Virus record (IMG/VR): IMGVR_UViG_3300044568_000742
Location: 1-44,273 of that record
Length of the DNA: 44,273 nt
Direction: 5' to 3' (one strand)
Origin: a virus
The notes under the pieces were generated by a model, which worked only from the letters and a program-made list of their open reading frames with translations, was not told the origin of the DNA and made no database searches. The position numbers were made by a program, and so were the translations under genes. Positions 1 through 7,986 of the stretch are shown here, in pieces; the first letter of the stretch is position 1, and every line of letters begins with the position of its first letter.

Positions 1-40
1 AGGTTCTACCCACCCCACCCACTGAGCTTAGGTGTTAGTT

Positions 41-60
41 TTATGGTATAATCAATTATT
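41..60 (+). promoter_or_regulatory. Extended -10 promoter, leaderless type
   Basis: GGTATAAT with the hexamer at 47-52, followed by only 8 bases before the ATG at 61 and no Shine-Dalgarno. Transcription would start at or next to the A of the start codon. No convincing -35 is visible; the extended -10 may suffice. Confidence 0.6.
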
Positions 61-462
61 ATGTGCACCCCTACAATTGATAAGTATGGAGCTACTCCAG
101 CAAACATTAAATGGACAGTGGTTCGTGGGGATAGCGCAAACCTTAAAATTGAATTTTTTGAGGACGATGAAGTAACAGAATACGATACTACGGACTGGAC
201 TTACATTGCTACAGCCTATGATCCAAGTGGTCAAGTATTAGATGATCTTCCTGTTGTTTCTGGATTAGGTTATGGTGAAATTCAAGTATCATCTGGGACT
301 ACCGCAAATTGGGGAACAGCCTATAGATCTGTAGTGGCAGAACTTTCTTTTGATTTACAAGTTGTAATCCCAGCTGGCTCTGGAGAAGGTGAAGATACAA
401 CTTGGACTCCAGTTATTGGAACTATTTGTGTACTTGGTGATGTTAGCGGAACGAGCCTTTAA
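61..462 (+). CDS. Small BppU-like virion protein, copy 1
   Basis: A 133-residue protein with no signal peptide or membrane segment. Residues 19-33 (WTVVRGDSANLKIEF) match the opening of two other small proteins here, at 1311 and 5049, which share a Trp or Tyr, then GDS/GDT, then an alternating hydrophobic strand. This resembles the N-terminal beta-sandwich of BppU-type baseplate or fibre-support proteins, so I infer a structural role in adsorption. It starts directly after a -10 box with no ribosome binding site, so the mRNA is probably leaderless. Its stop overlaps the start of the next small gene (TAATG). The family assignment is from pattern only. Confidence 0.6.
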   Translation: MCTPTIDKYGATPANIKWTVVRGDSANLKIEFFEDDEVTEYDTTDWTYIATAYDPSGQVLDDLPVVSGLGYGEIQVSSGTTANWGTAYRSVVAELSFDLQVVIPAGSGEGEDTTWTPVIGTICVLGDVSGTSL

Positions 463-545
463 TGCCTGTTGTAAAGATTTCTACTCCAAAAACTAATTTG
501 CCACCTGTTATAAAAATTGGTAAAAAAACATTTAAGGTAAAATAG
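462..545 (+). CDS. 27-residue basic peptide, coupled to upstream gene
   Basis: A short reading frame whose ATG overlaps the stop of the upstream gene in TAATG, the same coupling used elsewhere in this genome. The product starts MPVVKISTPK and is Lys/Pro-rich with a hydrophobic centre. Its start resembles that of the gene at 1675 (MPEVLVSTDS), and both follow a small BppU-like gene, which suggests it is a shortened relative of that protein rather than chance. Function unknown; it could also be untranslated. Confidence 0.4.
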   Translation: MPVVKISTPKTNLPPVIKIGKKTFKVK

Positions 546-1283
<738 letters not shown>

Positions 1284-1286
<3 letters not shown>

Positions 1287-1311
1287 TGGTATAATATATT
1301 AGGAGGAATCA
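1284..1311 (+). promoter_or_regulatory. Extended -10 promoter plus Shine-Dalgarno
   Basis: GGTATAAT (hexamer 1290-1295) begins a few bases after the stop of the collagen-like gene. It is followed by AGGAGG at about 1300 and the ATG at 1311. It gives a short leader with a perfect ribosome binding site, unlike the leaderless copies of the box. Confidence 0.55.
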
Positions 1312-1682
1312 TGGCATTTCCAGGAACTTATAATTTTAATTACTATCGTGGCGACACATCAGAATTTGTTATCCAACCAAAAAATTCTAATGGAGAAGCA
1401 TTTGACCTAACTGGCTATACTGCAAGTTTTACAATTGCTAGTGCAAGAGGGCCTATTGGTGCAGCCCCAGCGTTTTCTTACACTGCATCCGCAGTAGTAA
1501 ATGATGTAACAAACATTATAACTTGTAAAATTATTCCGTCACTAGGAAGAACTCTCCTAGCTGGAACACATGTATATGATGTTCAAATAACTAATACAAC
1601 ACCTGAACCAGATGTTATTTTTACACTTTTAACAGGAACAATTACAGTAACAAATGATATTACGGGTGCTGGTAGTGCCTGA
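1311..1682 (+). CDS. Small BppU-like virion protein, copy 2
   Basis: A 123-residue protein with the same opening pattern as the genes at 61 and 5049: an aromatic pair, RGDT, then strand-like segments and a FDLTGYTASF element typical of BppU-type N-terminal domains. The second half ends in alternating hydrophobic/Thr strands. It is likely a structural adaptor in the baseplate or fibre complex. It has the strongest Shine-Dalgarno of this region (AGGAGG). Its 3' end overlaps the next gene by 8 bases in a different frame, so the two are probably translationally coupled. Confidence 0.6.
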   Translation: MAFPGTYNFNYYRGDTSEFVIQPKNSNGEAFDLTGYTASFTIASARGPIGAAPAFSYTASAVVNDVTNIITCKIIPSLGRTLLAGTHVYDVQITNTTPEPDVIFTLLTGTITVTNDITGAGSA

Positions 1683-2262
1683 AGTATTAGTGTCAACTGA
1701 TAGTATAACGGTTGTAGGACCACCAAACATTATTGAAGTATTAGTTGATATTGGTTCAACTGGAACTCGTGGAAATAGATTTATTGTTGGTTCTGGAGAT
1801 CCAAATTTAGCAACAGTACAAGGTGTTTTACTCTCAAACAATTTAATATTAAACGATATGTATATTAATACATCTCCAGGAGCAGATTATGGTTATCTTT
1901 ATCAGTATCTAGCTGTTCCTGGCGCAAGCGACCAATGGATTCAGGTTCTCGATATGAATCCTGTCTTGTATTCTCAAACACACTTGACAACATATACTGC
2001 TGGAACAGCACAAATTACCATTCCAATTGCAAACATTGTAACTATATCTGGAACTCCGCTTACAGCAGAAAATTTTAATATTCAATATAGTATTGCACAT
2101 TCAGACCCCGTAGCATCATCTATGTCCATACCAGCACTTGCTGGGTCTGGAACAAACCTTGTAATCAATTTTAACGCAGTAGAGTATGACGGTACTAGTT
2201 GGGCAAACTTAACTGGAAATGTAACTACTCATCTATTTATATCAATAGTTGAAGGAATATAA
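1675..2262 (+). CDS. Putative short tail-fibre or minor tail protein
   Basis: About 195 residues if begun at the GTG at 1675. I prefer this start because the product then opens M-P-E-V like the peptide at 462, and it overlaps the upstream stop in the genome's usual manner. An ATG at 1654 would add seven residues. A short TGTRGNR...GSGDPN segment near residue 30 resembles the collagen-stub/anchor motif seen in phage fibre proteins. The C-terminal half is rich in Thr, Ser, Ile and Asn, as in beta-structured fibre domains. No enzymatic motif is visible. Function is inferred from context. Confidence 0.55.
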   Translation: MPEVLVSTDSITVVGPPNIIEVLVDIGSTGTRGNRFIVGSGDPNLATVQGVLLSNNLILNDMYINTSPGADYGYLYQYLAVPGASDQWIQVLDMNPVLYSQTHLTTYTAGTAQITIPIANIVTISGTPLTAENFNIQYSIAHSDPVASSMSIPALAGSGTNLVINFNAVEYDGTSWANLTGNVTTHLFISIVEGI

Positions 2263-2280
2263 TAGTTTTAGTCACACTTT

Positions 2281-2306
2281 GTGATATAATTCTAGAGAGG
2301 TGAATC
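2281..2306 (+). promoter_or_regulatory. Extended -10 promoter before 2307 gene
   Basis: TGATATAAT (hexamer 2285-2290) is followed by GAGAGG and the ATG at 2307. It is immediately preceded by a 5-bp inverted repeat, TCACA-CTT-TGTGA at 2272-2284, that abuts the -10 box and could be a small operator. The repeat is short enough to be chance. Confidence 0.5.
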
Positions 2307-3080
2307 ATGGCAAGTGAAAGCATAGGTACTTTAGTACCAACAAGAATTCCAAGTCTTGGAGACGCAGCTGATATTCAGGTTGCTCTTAGAACATATCATT
2401 ATGGGTCTGAAAGTTTTAATACAGCTGAAACAAATACAGCAAACTTAGTTAGCCCATCAATTGCATATACACTTAATAGCCTAGACGTACGAATTGATGC
2501 TATTGAAGGAGGAGGATCTCTTTCAGCCTCAAGCTTTAACGCAAAAGGAGATTTGCTTTCAGCTTCTGCAAATGACGTTTTATCTGTAGTCACTGTTGGA
2601 GCAAATGGAACAATCTTAACTGCAGACAGCGCAACTGCTTCTGGATTATCATGGTCTACTCCTGCTGCAGCAACTACTATAACTACAACATCCTCTACAA
2701 CAGATGCAAAAATTGCCTGGGATACTACAAACAAGCAAATTCAAGTTGGTAATGGAACAAGTCTTTTAAATTTTCAACCATTTAATGTAAATACAACTGC
2801 TAAAACTGGAGCATACACATTTGTTTTATCTGATGCTAGCACTCTTGTTCAAATGAATGGTGCTTATGCCTTTACCGTTCCACTTAACGCAACTGTTGCT
2901 TATCCTATTGGAACTCAAATACACTTAATTGCACTTACAACAGGAGTTACAGTTGCTTTCACTGTTGGAATTACTTCATATGCAACCCCAGGAGCAAAAA
3001 TACGTGCAGCTGGATCAATGGCAACATTAATAAAGCTAAATACAGATACTTGGGTACTTGCAGGAGACTTGATTGCATAA
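2307..3080 (+). CDS. Tail-fibre protein with C-terminal cap shared with the 8501 gene
   Basis: A 257-residue protein. The N-terminus (residues 10-35, with ADIQVALRTYHYG) looks like the conserved attachment segment of minor tail proteins. The middle has the low-complexity Ala/Thr/Ser composition of fibre shafts. The last ~95 residues (a TGAYTFVLSDAST-type start, then ...FTVPLNATVAYPIGT, ending WVLAGDLIA) match the end of the 690-residue fibre at 8501 (ending WVVYGDLTA). I read this as a shared distal or trimerisation cap. Its stop overlaps the start of the next gene (TAATG). Confidence 0.65.
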   Translation: MASESIGTLVPTRIPSLGDAADIQVALRTYHYGSESFNTAETNTANLVSPSIAYTLNSLDVRIDAIEGGGSLSASSFNAKGDLLSASANDVLSVVTVGANGTILTADSATASGLSWSTPAAATTITTTSSTTDAKIAWDTTNKQIQVGNGTSLLNFQPFNVNTTAKTGAYTFVLSDASTLVQMNGAYAFTVPLNATVAYPIGTQIHLIALTTGVTVAFTVGITSYATPGAKIRAAGSMATLIKLNTDTWVLAGDLIA

Positions 3081-3763
3081 TGCCAATTCCAGGAGTAACG
3101 GGTTCTTCAGATAATCGCCAGCCAGGAACTCCAACTATTGGAGCTGCAACTGCTGGCAATGCTAGTGTATCCGTAGCTTTTACTGCTCCAGCAAATACTG
3201 GAAAACCTAATACTTCTTTACTTTATACTGCAACAACAACTCCAAATTCAATTACAGGAACTAGTTCTACATCTCCAATTACTATTTCTGGTTTAGCTAA
3301 TGGTACTTCTTATACCGCAGTTGTTAAACTAAATAATACCGTTCAAGATTCTCTAAGTTCTACTGCTAGTAATTCATTTACTCCAGTAGCTCCAGGACCA
3401 TTCTTCCCGCCATTCTTCCCGCCATTCTTCCCGCCATTCTTCCCGCCATTCTTCCCACCATTCTTCCCGTTCTTCCCACCATACTTCCCACCTTCTCCAA
3501 CAATTACTAATCTTTCAATTGTTGAAGCATACAATGGAGGATTCTTAAGTTGGGATTCTACTCTTCAGGCTTCATACATGATTACAACTTCACCTAGCTC
3601 AAATCTTAATGGAGCAACTGGAAATACTGCTACATCAAGAACAATGACTGGTGGAACTCAGTTAACACAATATACCGTTACAGTAACTGTTTACACAGGA
3701 TCAAGCCAGACTGGAGTTAGTGCATCTGCTCAAATAACCTTTACAACGCCAGCTGCCCCCTAA
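3080..3763 (+). CDS. Fibronectin-III-like virion protein with Phe-Phe-Pro-Pro tract
   Basis: A 227-residue protein starting at the ATG overlapping the upstream stop. Residues ~15-105 form a fibronectin-type-III or Ig-like domain (PGTPTIGAATAGNASVSVAF, later a GLANGTSYTAVV motif). Residues 108-138 are an almost pure FFPP repeat. Residues ~140-227 form a second FN3-like domain. Tandem FN3 domains are common in phage tails, where they may bind cell-surface carbohydrate. The aromatic-proline tract between them is unusual and has a longer counterpart in the gene at 10588. It is followed by a bidirectional terminator. Confidence 0.65.
   Translation: MPIPGVTGSSDNRQPGTPTIGAATAGNASVSVAFTAPANTGKPNTSLLYTATTTPNSITGTSSTSPITISGLANGTSYTAVVKLNNTVQDSLSSTASNSFTPVAPGPFFPPFFPPFFPPFFPPFFPPFFPFFPPYFPPSPTITNLSIVEAYNGGFLSWDSTLQASYMITTSPSSNLNGATGNTATSRTMTGGTQLTQYTVTVTVYTGSSQTGVSASAQITFTTPAAP
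3401..3493 (+). repeat. 12-base tandem repeat encoding FFPP
   Basis: Units of TTCTTCCCGCCA (third base of the proline codons varies) in frame. There are seven FFPP-type units plus one FFP unit and a terminal YFPP variant. Near-identical codons suggest recent expansion by slippage or recombination. Confidence 0.9.
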
Positions 3764-3789
3764 TAATCAATTATTTTAAAGTGCATAAA

Positions 3790-3828
3790 ATAAAAAACCC
3801 CTACTTTTTACAGTAGAGGTTCTTTATT
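3790..3828. terminator. Bidirectional intrinsic terminator
   Basis: AACCCCTAC (3796-3804) pairs with GTAGAGGTT (3813-3821), one mismatch, around an 8-base loop. On the minus strand the stem is followed by a run of T (complement of the A-run at 3792-3797); on the plus strand it is followed by TCTTTATT. It lies exactly between the convergent genes ending at 3763 and 3839. Confidence 0.75.
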
Positions 3829-3838
3829 ACCTAAAGTT

Positions 3839-4384
3839 TTATTTAGGGAATTTTTGCATCCAAGCCCTAGTCTTTGGCGTAATACCTTTCCAAGAAGACC
3901 AGTCATTTCCCCCGTTGGACATATAGTATGCAATCTCCGCATTTTTTACGGGATTGAATAACTCAGCGTTTGTATCTAGATCAAACTTATCTCTACGATC
4001 AGGACCTAGATTATCGATCATGTTAATTTGAAACATCCCATAAGAGGAGTCTCCAGTCTTATGATTGCCATTGTATGCCAATGGACGACCATTAGATTCT
4101 TTTTTAGCAATAGCCCAAGCTACTACTAAATCCTTACCCTCAAACCCTACAAGAGAAAGGAGTTGCTTTAGTTCTTTATCTGTTAAGTGTGTTCTGTTTT
4201 CAAATTTAGCTAACATTTTTGCCTTAGAAACAACAAATGCCTCCTTGTCGGAGGCAGGAGCTTCTACAGACTTATTTATTAGTAAATTATTTTCGGTACT
4301 TGATGCATTAGCAGAGTTACTAAAAGGTGCAATAACACCAACTAATGCTAGGATTCCAATCCAAGCTTGCTTGTCTCTTCTCAT
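3839..4384 (-). CDS. Secreted lysozyme-like (SLT-fold) muralytic enzyme
   Basis: A 181-residue protein and the only minus-strand gene I accept. The N-terminus has RRDK, a hydrophobic stretch (residues 8-22) and a likely signal-peptidase site after SNANA (residue 27), so Sec export is expected. Residues ~85-170 carry the goose-lysozyme/soluble lytic transglycosylase pattern: Glu-96 in AKKESNGRP as the likely catalytic acid, SSYGMFQINM at 113-122, and a helix with AEIAYYMSNGG near 150. It should cleave peptidoglycan glycan strands. It may be an exported endolysin or a virion-associated lysin; I see no holin beside it. It has its own promoter, a leader hairpin and a perfect AGGAGG at 8 bases from the ATG. 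Confidence 0.8.
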   Translation of the reverse strand: MRRDKQAWIGILALVGVIAPFSNSANASSTENNLLINKSVEAPASDKEAFVVSKAKMLAKFENRTHLTDKELKQLLSLVGFEGKDLVVAWAIAKKESNGRPLAYNGNHKTGDSSYGMFQINMIDNLGPDRRDKFDLDTNAELFNPVKNAEIAYYMSNGGNDWSSWKGITPKTRAWMQKFPK

Positions 4385-4392
4385 AATAATAA

Positions 4393-4398
4393 CCTCCT
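4393..4398 (-). promoter_or_regulatory. Shine-Dalgarno of the lysozyme gene
   Basis: AGGAGG on the minus strand, 8 bases before the ATG at 4384. It fixes the start codon. Confidence 0.8.
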
Positions 4399-4407
4399 AG
4401 AGAACAA

Positions 4408-4427
4408 ATGCTACCTGTTGGTAGCAT
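4408..4427 (-). promoter_or_regulatory. Perfect 8-bp hairpin at the 5' end of the lysozyme mRNA
   Basis: ATGCTACC-TGTT-GGTAGCAT, a perfect inverted repeat with a 4-base loop. It starts about 7 bases downstream of the minus-strand -10 box, so it would form the very first bases of the transcript. It could stabilise the mRNA or be an operator overlapping the start site. There is no T-run after it, so it is not a terminator. Confidence 0.6.
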
Positions 4428-4433
4428 GTATTA

Positions 4434-4463
4434 AGTATAACATAAAAATGACCTCAAAAGCAA
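4434..4463 (-). promoter_or_regulatory. Sigma-70-type promoter of the lysozyme gene
   Basis: On the minus strand: -35 TTGCTT (4458-4463), 18-base spacer, -10 TATACT (4434-4439). The same -35 and spacer recur before the oxygenase gene at 12276. Confidence 0.65.
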
Positions 4464-4510
4464 ACTTTAGGTAACATTTTTATAACTTTTCAATAACTTT
4501 CTTAGGAAGT

Positions 4511-4527
4511 GGTATAATAATAAGATT
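4511..4527 (+). promoter_or_regulatory. Extended -10 promoter, leaderless type
   Basis: GGTATAAT (hexamer 4513-4518) with 9 bases to the ATG at 4528 and no Shine-Dalgarno. It diverges from the lysozyme promoter across a ~70-base gap. Confidence 0.6.
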
Positions 4528-5049
4528 ATGGCTGAAACTTCAATTTACGATTTTCCTTATCCCGAATTAACCGACCCAGTTGATATTGTGGGAGATATTC
4601 AGTCTTTGGCTGAGAGTATAGAAGCGGTCCTTTTTGCAGCAGAATCAAACATAACAATTGAAGTTACAAATGTTAGTGGTGTTTCTATTGCCAAGGGTGA
4701 TCCTGTTTATGTTTCTGGATTTAATAATGACAGCGGAAAACCACAAGTAACTAAACTAACTAACACAATGAATTATCCTATGTTAGGTTTGGCTAAAGAT
4801 GTTTTTGCTACAGCAACTGACGGTGTAGTTGTTATTTCTGGTATTTTTAGTAATGTTAATACTTCTTCTTATACCGCTGGAAATATTCTTTACACTGGAA
4901 CTTCTGGGGGATTAACAGCAACCCAACCAGCAACTGGAGGAACAGCAGTAGGAGTTGTAGCAAAATCACACGCAACTACTGGTGTTATAATTGTTGGTAA
5001 ACCAACAGGCAATGGAACTTGGGCAGCATTGAAAGCAGGGTTAGCATAA
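4528..5049 (+). CDS. Minor tail or capsid-decoration-like structural protein
   Basis: A 173-residue protein. The first ~30 residues (YDFPYPELTDPVDIVGDIQSL) resemble the conserved N-terminal attachment segment of phage minor tail proteins. The remainder (VTNVSGVSIAKGDPVYVSGF, then repeated Gly/Thr-rich strands ending VGVVAKS...GVIIVGKP) reads as a small beta-barrel like those of decoration or DUF2190-type proteins. There is no enzymatic motif. It heads a run of small structural genes and probably has a leaderless mRNA. Its stop overlaps the next start (TAATG). Confidence 0.55.
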   Translation: MAETSIYDFPYPELTDPVDIVGDIQSLAESIEAVLFAAESNITIEVTNVSGVSIAKGDPVYVSGFNNDSGKPQVTKLTNTMNYPMLGLAKDVFATATDGVVVISGIFSNVNTSSYTAGNILYTGTSGGLTATQPATGGTAVGVVAKSHATTGVIIVGKPTGNGTWAALKAGLA

Positions 5050-5471
5050 TGGTAAGCTATAGAAATAAAGATGAAAGTTCGTTAACATCAGTTAAAGCTC
5101 CTACCACCTATAATCTTGGAAACAGACCACCACTTATTAATTGGACTATTGTTACTGGCGATAGTGCAGCATTTAGAATTTATGTGCAAGATGATCTTGG
5201 TGATGCTATTGATGTTGACTTATGGACAATTAGATCTCAATTTAGAAGATACTCTGACAATGTTGGAGACGATCTTTTATTTACACTAACACCAACTCCA
5301 TCAGATCTTGACGGGCCTGGAGAATTTACATTATCTTTGACACCAGCACAATCTAAGCAATTATTAACTGCAGATGTATTTGATGTTCAACTATCAGATG
5401 CTACCAGAGTTTGGACGGTATGCCAAGGAGAAATGGTTATGATTGGCGAAGTTACAGATCAAGAGTCATAA
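5049..5471 (+). CDS. Small BppU-like virion protein, copy 3
   Basis: 140 residues from the ATG at 5049 that overlaps the upstream TAA. An in-frame codon at 5019 would extend it into the upstream gene and is less likely. Residues ~31-48 (NWTIVTGDSAAFRIYVQD) match the GDS segment of the 61-462 product, followed by DLWTIRSQFRR and a C-terminal strand pair. It is likely another beta-sandwich adaptor of the adsorption apparatus. Like copies 1 and 2, it is followed by a small gene. Confidence 0.6.
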   Translation: MVSYRNKDESSLTSVKAPTTYNLGNRPPLINWTIVTGDSAAFRIYVQDDLGDAIDVDLWTIRSQFRRYSDNVGDDLLFTLTPTPSDLDGPGEFTLSLTPAQSKQLLTADVFDVQLSDATRVWTVCQGEMVMIGEVTDQES

Positions 5472-5474
5472 CAA

Positions 5475-5702
5475 ATGGCTAAAGTAAAAGTTTTAGATGT
5501 AAACCATTATTCAAAAGTTGTATTTGATATAAAACCTAAAGCTTCAAAAGCAAGAAATATTGGTTATTATAAAAAAGTTCAAGTAAAAGAAACTTTACCT
5601 TTTAAATTACGAATTACAAATATTGGAATAGATGGGGTAAACCCATTAGCTCCGCCTGGAATTGGTGTTCAAATAATTGGTTTTTCTAACTATATTATCT
5701 AA
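5475..5702 (+). CDS. Small basic protein of unknown function
   Basis: A 75-residue Lys-rich, hydrophobic-strand protein with no recognised family. It starts MAKVKVLDVN three bases after the previous stop; a purine-rich stretch (AAGAG) lies 11 bases upstream. Its place immediately after a BppU-like gene parallels the 27-residue peptide at 462, and its C-terminal LAPPGIGVQIIGF resembles a short beta strand pair. It is probably a minor structural component. Confidence 0.5.
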   Translation: MAKVKVLDVNHYSKVVFDIKPKASKARNIGYYKKVQVKETLPFKLRITNIGIDGVNPLAPPGIGVQIIGFSNYII

Positions 5703-5711
5703 TATAAATGT

Positions 5712-5725
5712 GATATAATCAGCAT
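5712..5725 (+). promoter_or_regulatory. Extended -10 promoter, leaderless type
   Basis: TGATATAAT (hexamer 5714-5719), only 6 bases before the ATG at 5726, with no ribosome binding site. Confidence 0.6.
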
Positions 5726-6172
5726 ATGGCTAAAATATCAATCGCAAGTGTAAAGGCTTTATTCCAAACTGGAGATCGTCCAAGTCAAACAAATTACGAA
5801 GACTTGATTGACAGTGCTTCTGCTCGTTCTACTGACCTTGGTTCAGATGGCAACAATGAGTCTACAATTAATGGTATTGAAAATACTACAATTTTTGATA
5901 ACTTTTTAGCAAGCGAGTGGAGATCAGTAAAATACATGATCTCAATTAAAAAGACTTCTGGCGGTGCAAATAAATATTGGGCCACAGAATTAACCATAGT
6001 CCCTGATGCTACAGATGTAAACGTTAGTGAATATGGGACAGTAGATAATGATGGGAATATTGGCACCATCTCCGTATCTAGAGCAGGCGATACAGTTTCA
6101 CTTTCTGTAGTACCTGTGGGTGGACAAACCCCTATAACCTTACGCTACTTGCGTATTGGGTTAAAGGCCTAA
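5726..6172 (+). CDS. Short tail-fibre protein sharing a cap with the next gene
   Basis: A 148-residue protein. The N-terminus (ALFQTGDRPSQTNYEDLIDS, residues ~10-30) is a segment I associate with phage structural proteins and is probably an attachment element. Residues ~55-148 (FDNFLASEWRSVKYMISIKK..., then a TEL strand, VSEYGTV and RAGDTVSLSVV) align with the last ~95 residues of the 593-residue fibre at 6186. This protein therefore looks like the cap on a very short stem. It may be a decoy or accessory fibre tip. Enzymatic residues are not evident. Confidence 0.6.
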   Translation: MAKISIASVKALFQTGDRPSQTNYEDLIDSASARSTDLGSDGNNESTINGIENTTIFDNFLASEWRSVKYMISIKKTSGGANKYWATELTIVPDATDVNVSEYGTVDNDGNIGTISVSRAGDTVSLSVVPVGGQTPITLRYLRIGLKA

Positions 6173-6185
6173 CTAAGGAGATAAA

Positions 6186-7967
6186 ATGGCAACAGTAACA
6201 AAAGACTTTAGAGTAAAGGCGGGACTGGTAGTTGAGGGATCAACTGCGACCGTTAATGGAAAAAATATTATCACAGCAGGTGTCGTTGATGCTAAGGGTG
6301 ATTTAATTGTAGGTAGTGCAGATGATGCAGTAGCTCGTTTAGGTGTTGGCACAAATGGTCAAGTACTTACGGCAGCATCAGGTGCAACATATGGTGTTGA
6401 GTGGGCAGCTCCAGCAGCAGTTGGTGTCTTTGCTTCTTCAATTTCATTTGAAGGTTCTACAGCAGATGATTATGAAACAACTGTTGCAGTAACTGATCCA
6501 ACAGCAGACCGTACGATCACATTCCCAGATGCAACTGGTACAGTAGCGCTTACTTCAGATGTTACAACACACGCAAGCCTTACAGAAGCACATGGTGCAA
6601 CTGGTGCGGTAGTTGGAACAACTAATACACAAACACTTACCAACAAGACACTAACATCACCAAAGGTAAATGAAGATGTTGTTATGTCAGCAACTTCTAC
6701 AGAGCTTAATATTCTTGATGGTGCAACACTTTCAACTACAGAGCTTAACTATGTAGATGGCGTTACATCAGCAATTCAGACTCAGTTAAATAACAAGGCT
6801 GCTTCTTCAGACCTTACAACTCACACAGGAGCAACAGAAGCACACGGTGCAACTGGTGCGGTAGTTGGAACAACAAACACTCAGACTCTTACAAATAAGA
6901 CTCTTACGAGTCCAACACTTACAACACCAGCACTTGGTGTGGCTACTGCTACATCTATCAATGGAACAACCATTCCAGAGACAAAGACACTTGTTGTAAC
7001 AACAGATAAGTTAAATGTACTTGCATCAACATCTTCTTCAGAACTTGCTGGGATCATCTCTGATGAAACTGGTACTGGAGCACTTGTTTTTGCTAATACC
7101 CCAACACTTGTAACACCAAACATTGGTGCAGCAACTGGTACATCTTTGGTTCTTTCAGGGGACCTAACAGTTAATGGTACAACAACTACAATTAATTCAA
7201 CAGAAATCACAATTGATGATAAGAACCTTACACTTGGCTCAGTAGCAACACCAACAGATGCAGGTGCTGACGGTGGTGGTCTTACTCTTAAGGGTGCCAC
7301 AGACAAGACTTTCTCATGGGTAGATGCAACTGATGCATGGACCTCATCTGAACACCTTAACCTTGCTTCTGGTAAGGACTATTACTTAAACGGTACACTA
7401 GTAACAGCTGCAACACAAACTCTTACAAATAAGACAATTGATGGTGCAAGCAACACACTTACAGTACGAATTGCAAATGATGTTTCTGGTCTTGGAACTG
7501 GCATAGCTACATTCCTTGGAACACCATCATCTGCAAACCTTGCAGCAGCATTAACTGATGAAGCAGGTTCTGGAACAGTAGCATTTACTACTAGCCCAAC
7601 TTTTGTTACACCAACTCTTGGTGCAGCAGCAGCAACAAGCATTGCTCTACCAGATGCCCTTGTAGGATCTGCAACAGCAACTGCTGGAACTTCAGCAACA
7701 ACTATTGATACATTCTCAGCAACAACATATACAGCTGCTAAATATATCGTACAAATGAAAAAGGGTACTGATATTGAAGTAATTGAAATGCTTGTAGCGG
7801 TAGATGGAGCAAATAACGTTTATGTAACAGAGTACGCTGATGTAATCAGCAATGCTCAACTAGGAACAACAAATGCCGTTTATGACGGTGGAAATGTTCT
7901 TCTTCAAGTTACTGGAGCAGCAGCTGATACTGTTGTTAAGGTAAGCAAGACCTACATCGAAGCATAA
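6186..7967 (+). CDS. Large modular tail-fibre protein
   Basis: A 593-residue protein. The N-terminal motif VTKDFRVKAGLVVEG is shared with the 7987 product and is probably the anchor. The body contains repeated fibre modules: FEGSTADDYETTVAVTDPT..., TLTNKTLTSP, TELN..DG.. units and a DGGGLTLKGATDKTF module, most of which recur in the 8501 gene. The last ~95 residues form a cap shared with the 5726 product. Such Thr/Ala/Gly-rich repeats are typical of elongated beta-structured fibres. A clear AAGGAG precedes the ATG. The receptor cannot be predicted. Confidence 0.75.
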   Translation: MATVTKDFRVKAGLVVEGSTATVNGKNIITAGVVDAKGDLIVGSADDAVARLGVGTNGQVLTAASGATYGVEWAAPAAVGVFASSISFEGSTADDYETTVAVTDPTADRTITFPDATGTVALTSDVTTHASLTEAHGATGAVVGTTNTQTLTNKTLTSPKVNEDVVMSATSTELNILDGATLSTTELNYVDGVTSAIQTQLNNKAASSDLTTHTGATEAHGATGAVVGTTNTQTLTNKTLTSPTLTTPALGVATATSINGTTIPETKTLVVTTDKLNVLASTSSSELAGIISDETGTGALVFANTPTLVTPNIGAATGTSLVLSGDLTVNGTTTTINSTEITIDDKNLTLGSVATPTDAGADGGGLTLKGATDKTFSWVDATDAWTSSEHLNLASGKDYYLNGTLVTAATQTLTNKTIDGASNTLTVRIANDVSGLGTGIATFLGTPSSANLAAALTDEAGSGTVAFTTSPTFVTPTLGAAAATSIALPDALVGSATATAGTSATTIDTFSATTYTAAKYIVQMKKGTDIEVIEMLVAVDGANNVYVTEYADVISNAQLGTTNAVYDGGNVLLQVTGAAADTVVKVSKTYIEA

Positions 7968-7986
7968 TTAAGAAAAGAGGCTAGAA

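Noticed and set aside
3343-3534. Minus-strand Gly/Lys-rich frame opposite the FFPP tract
   Set aside because: Reverse reading of the repeat with no start signals.
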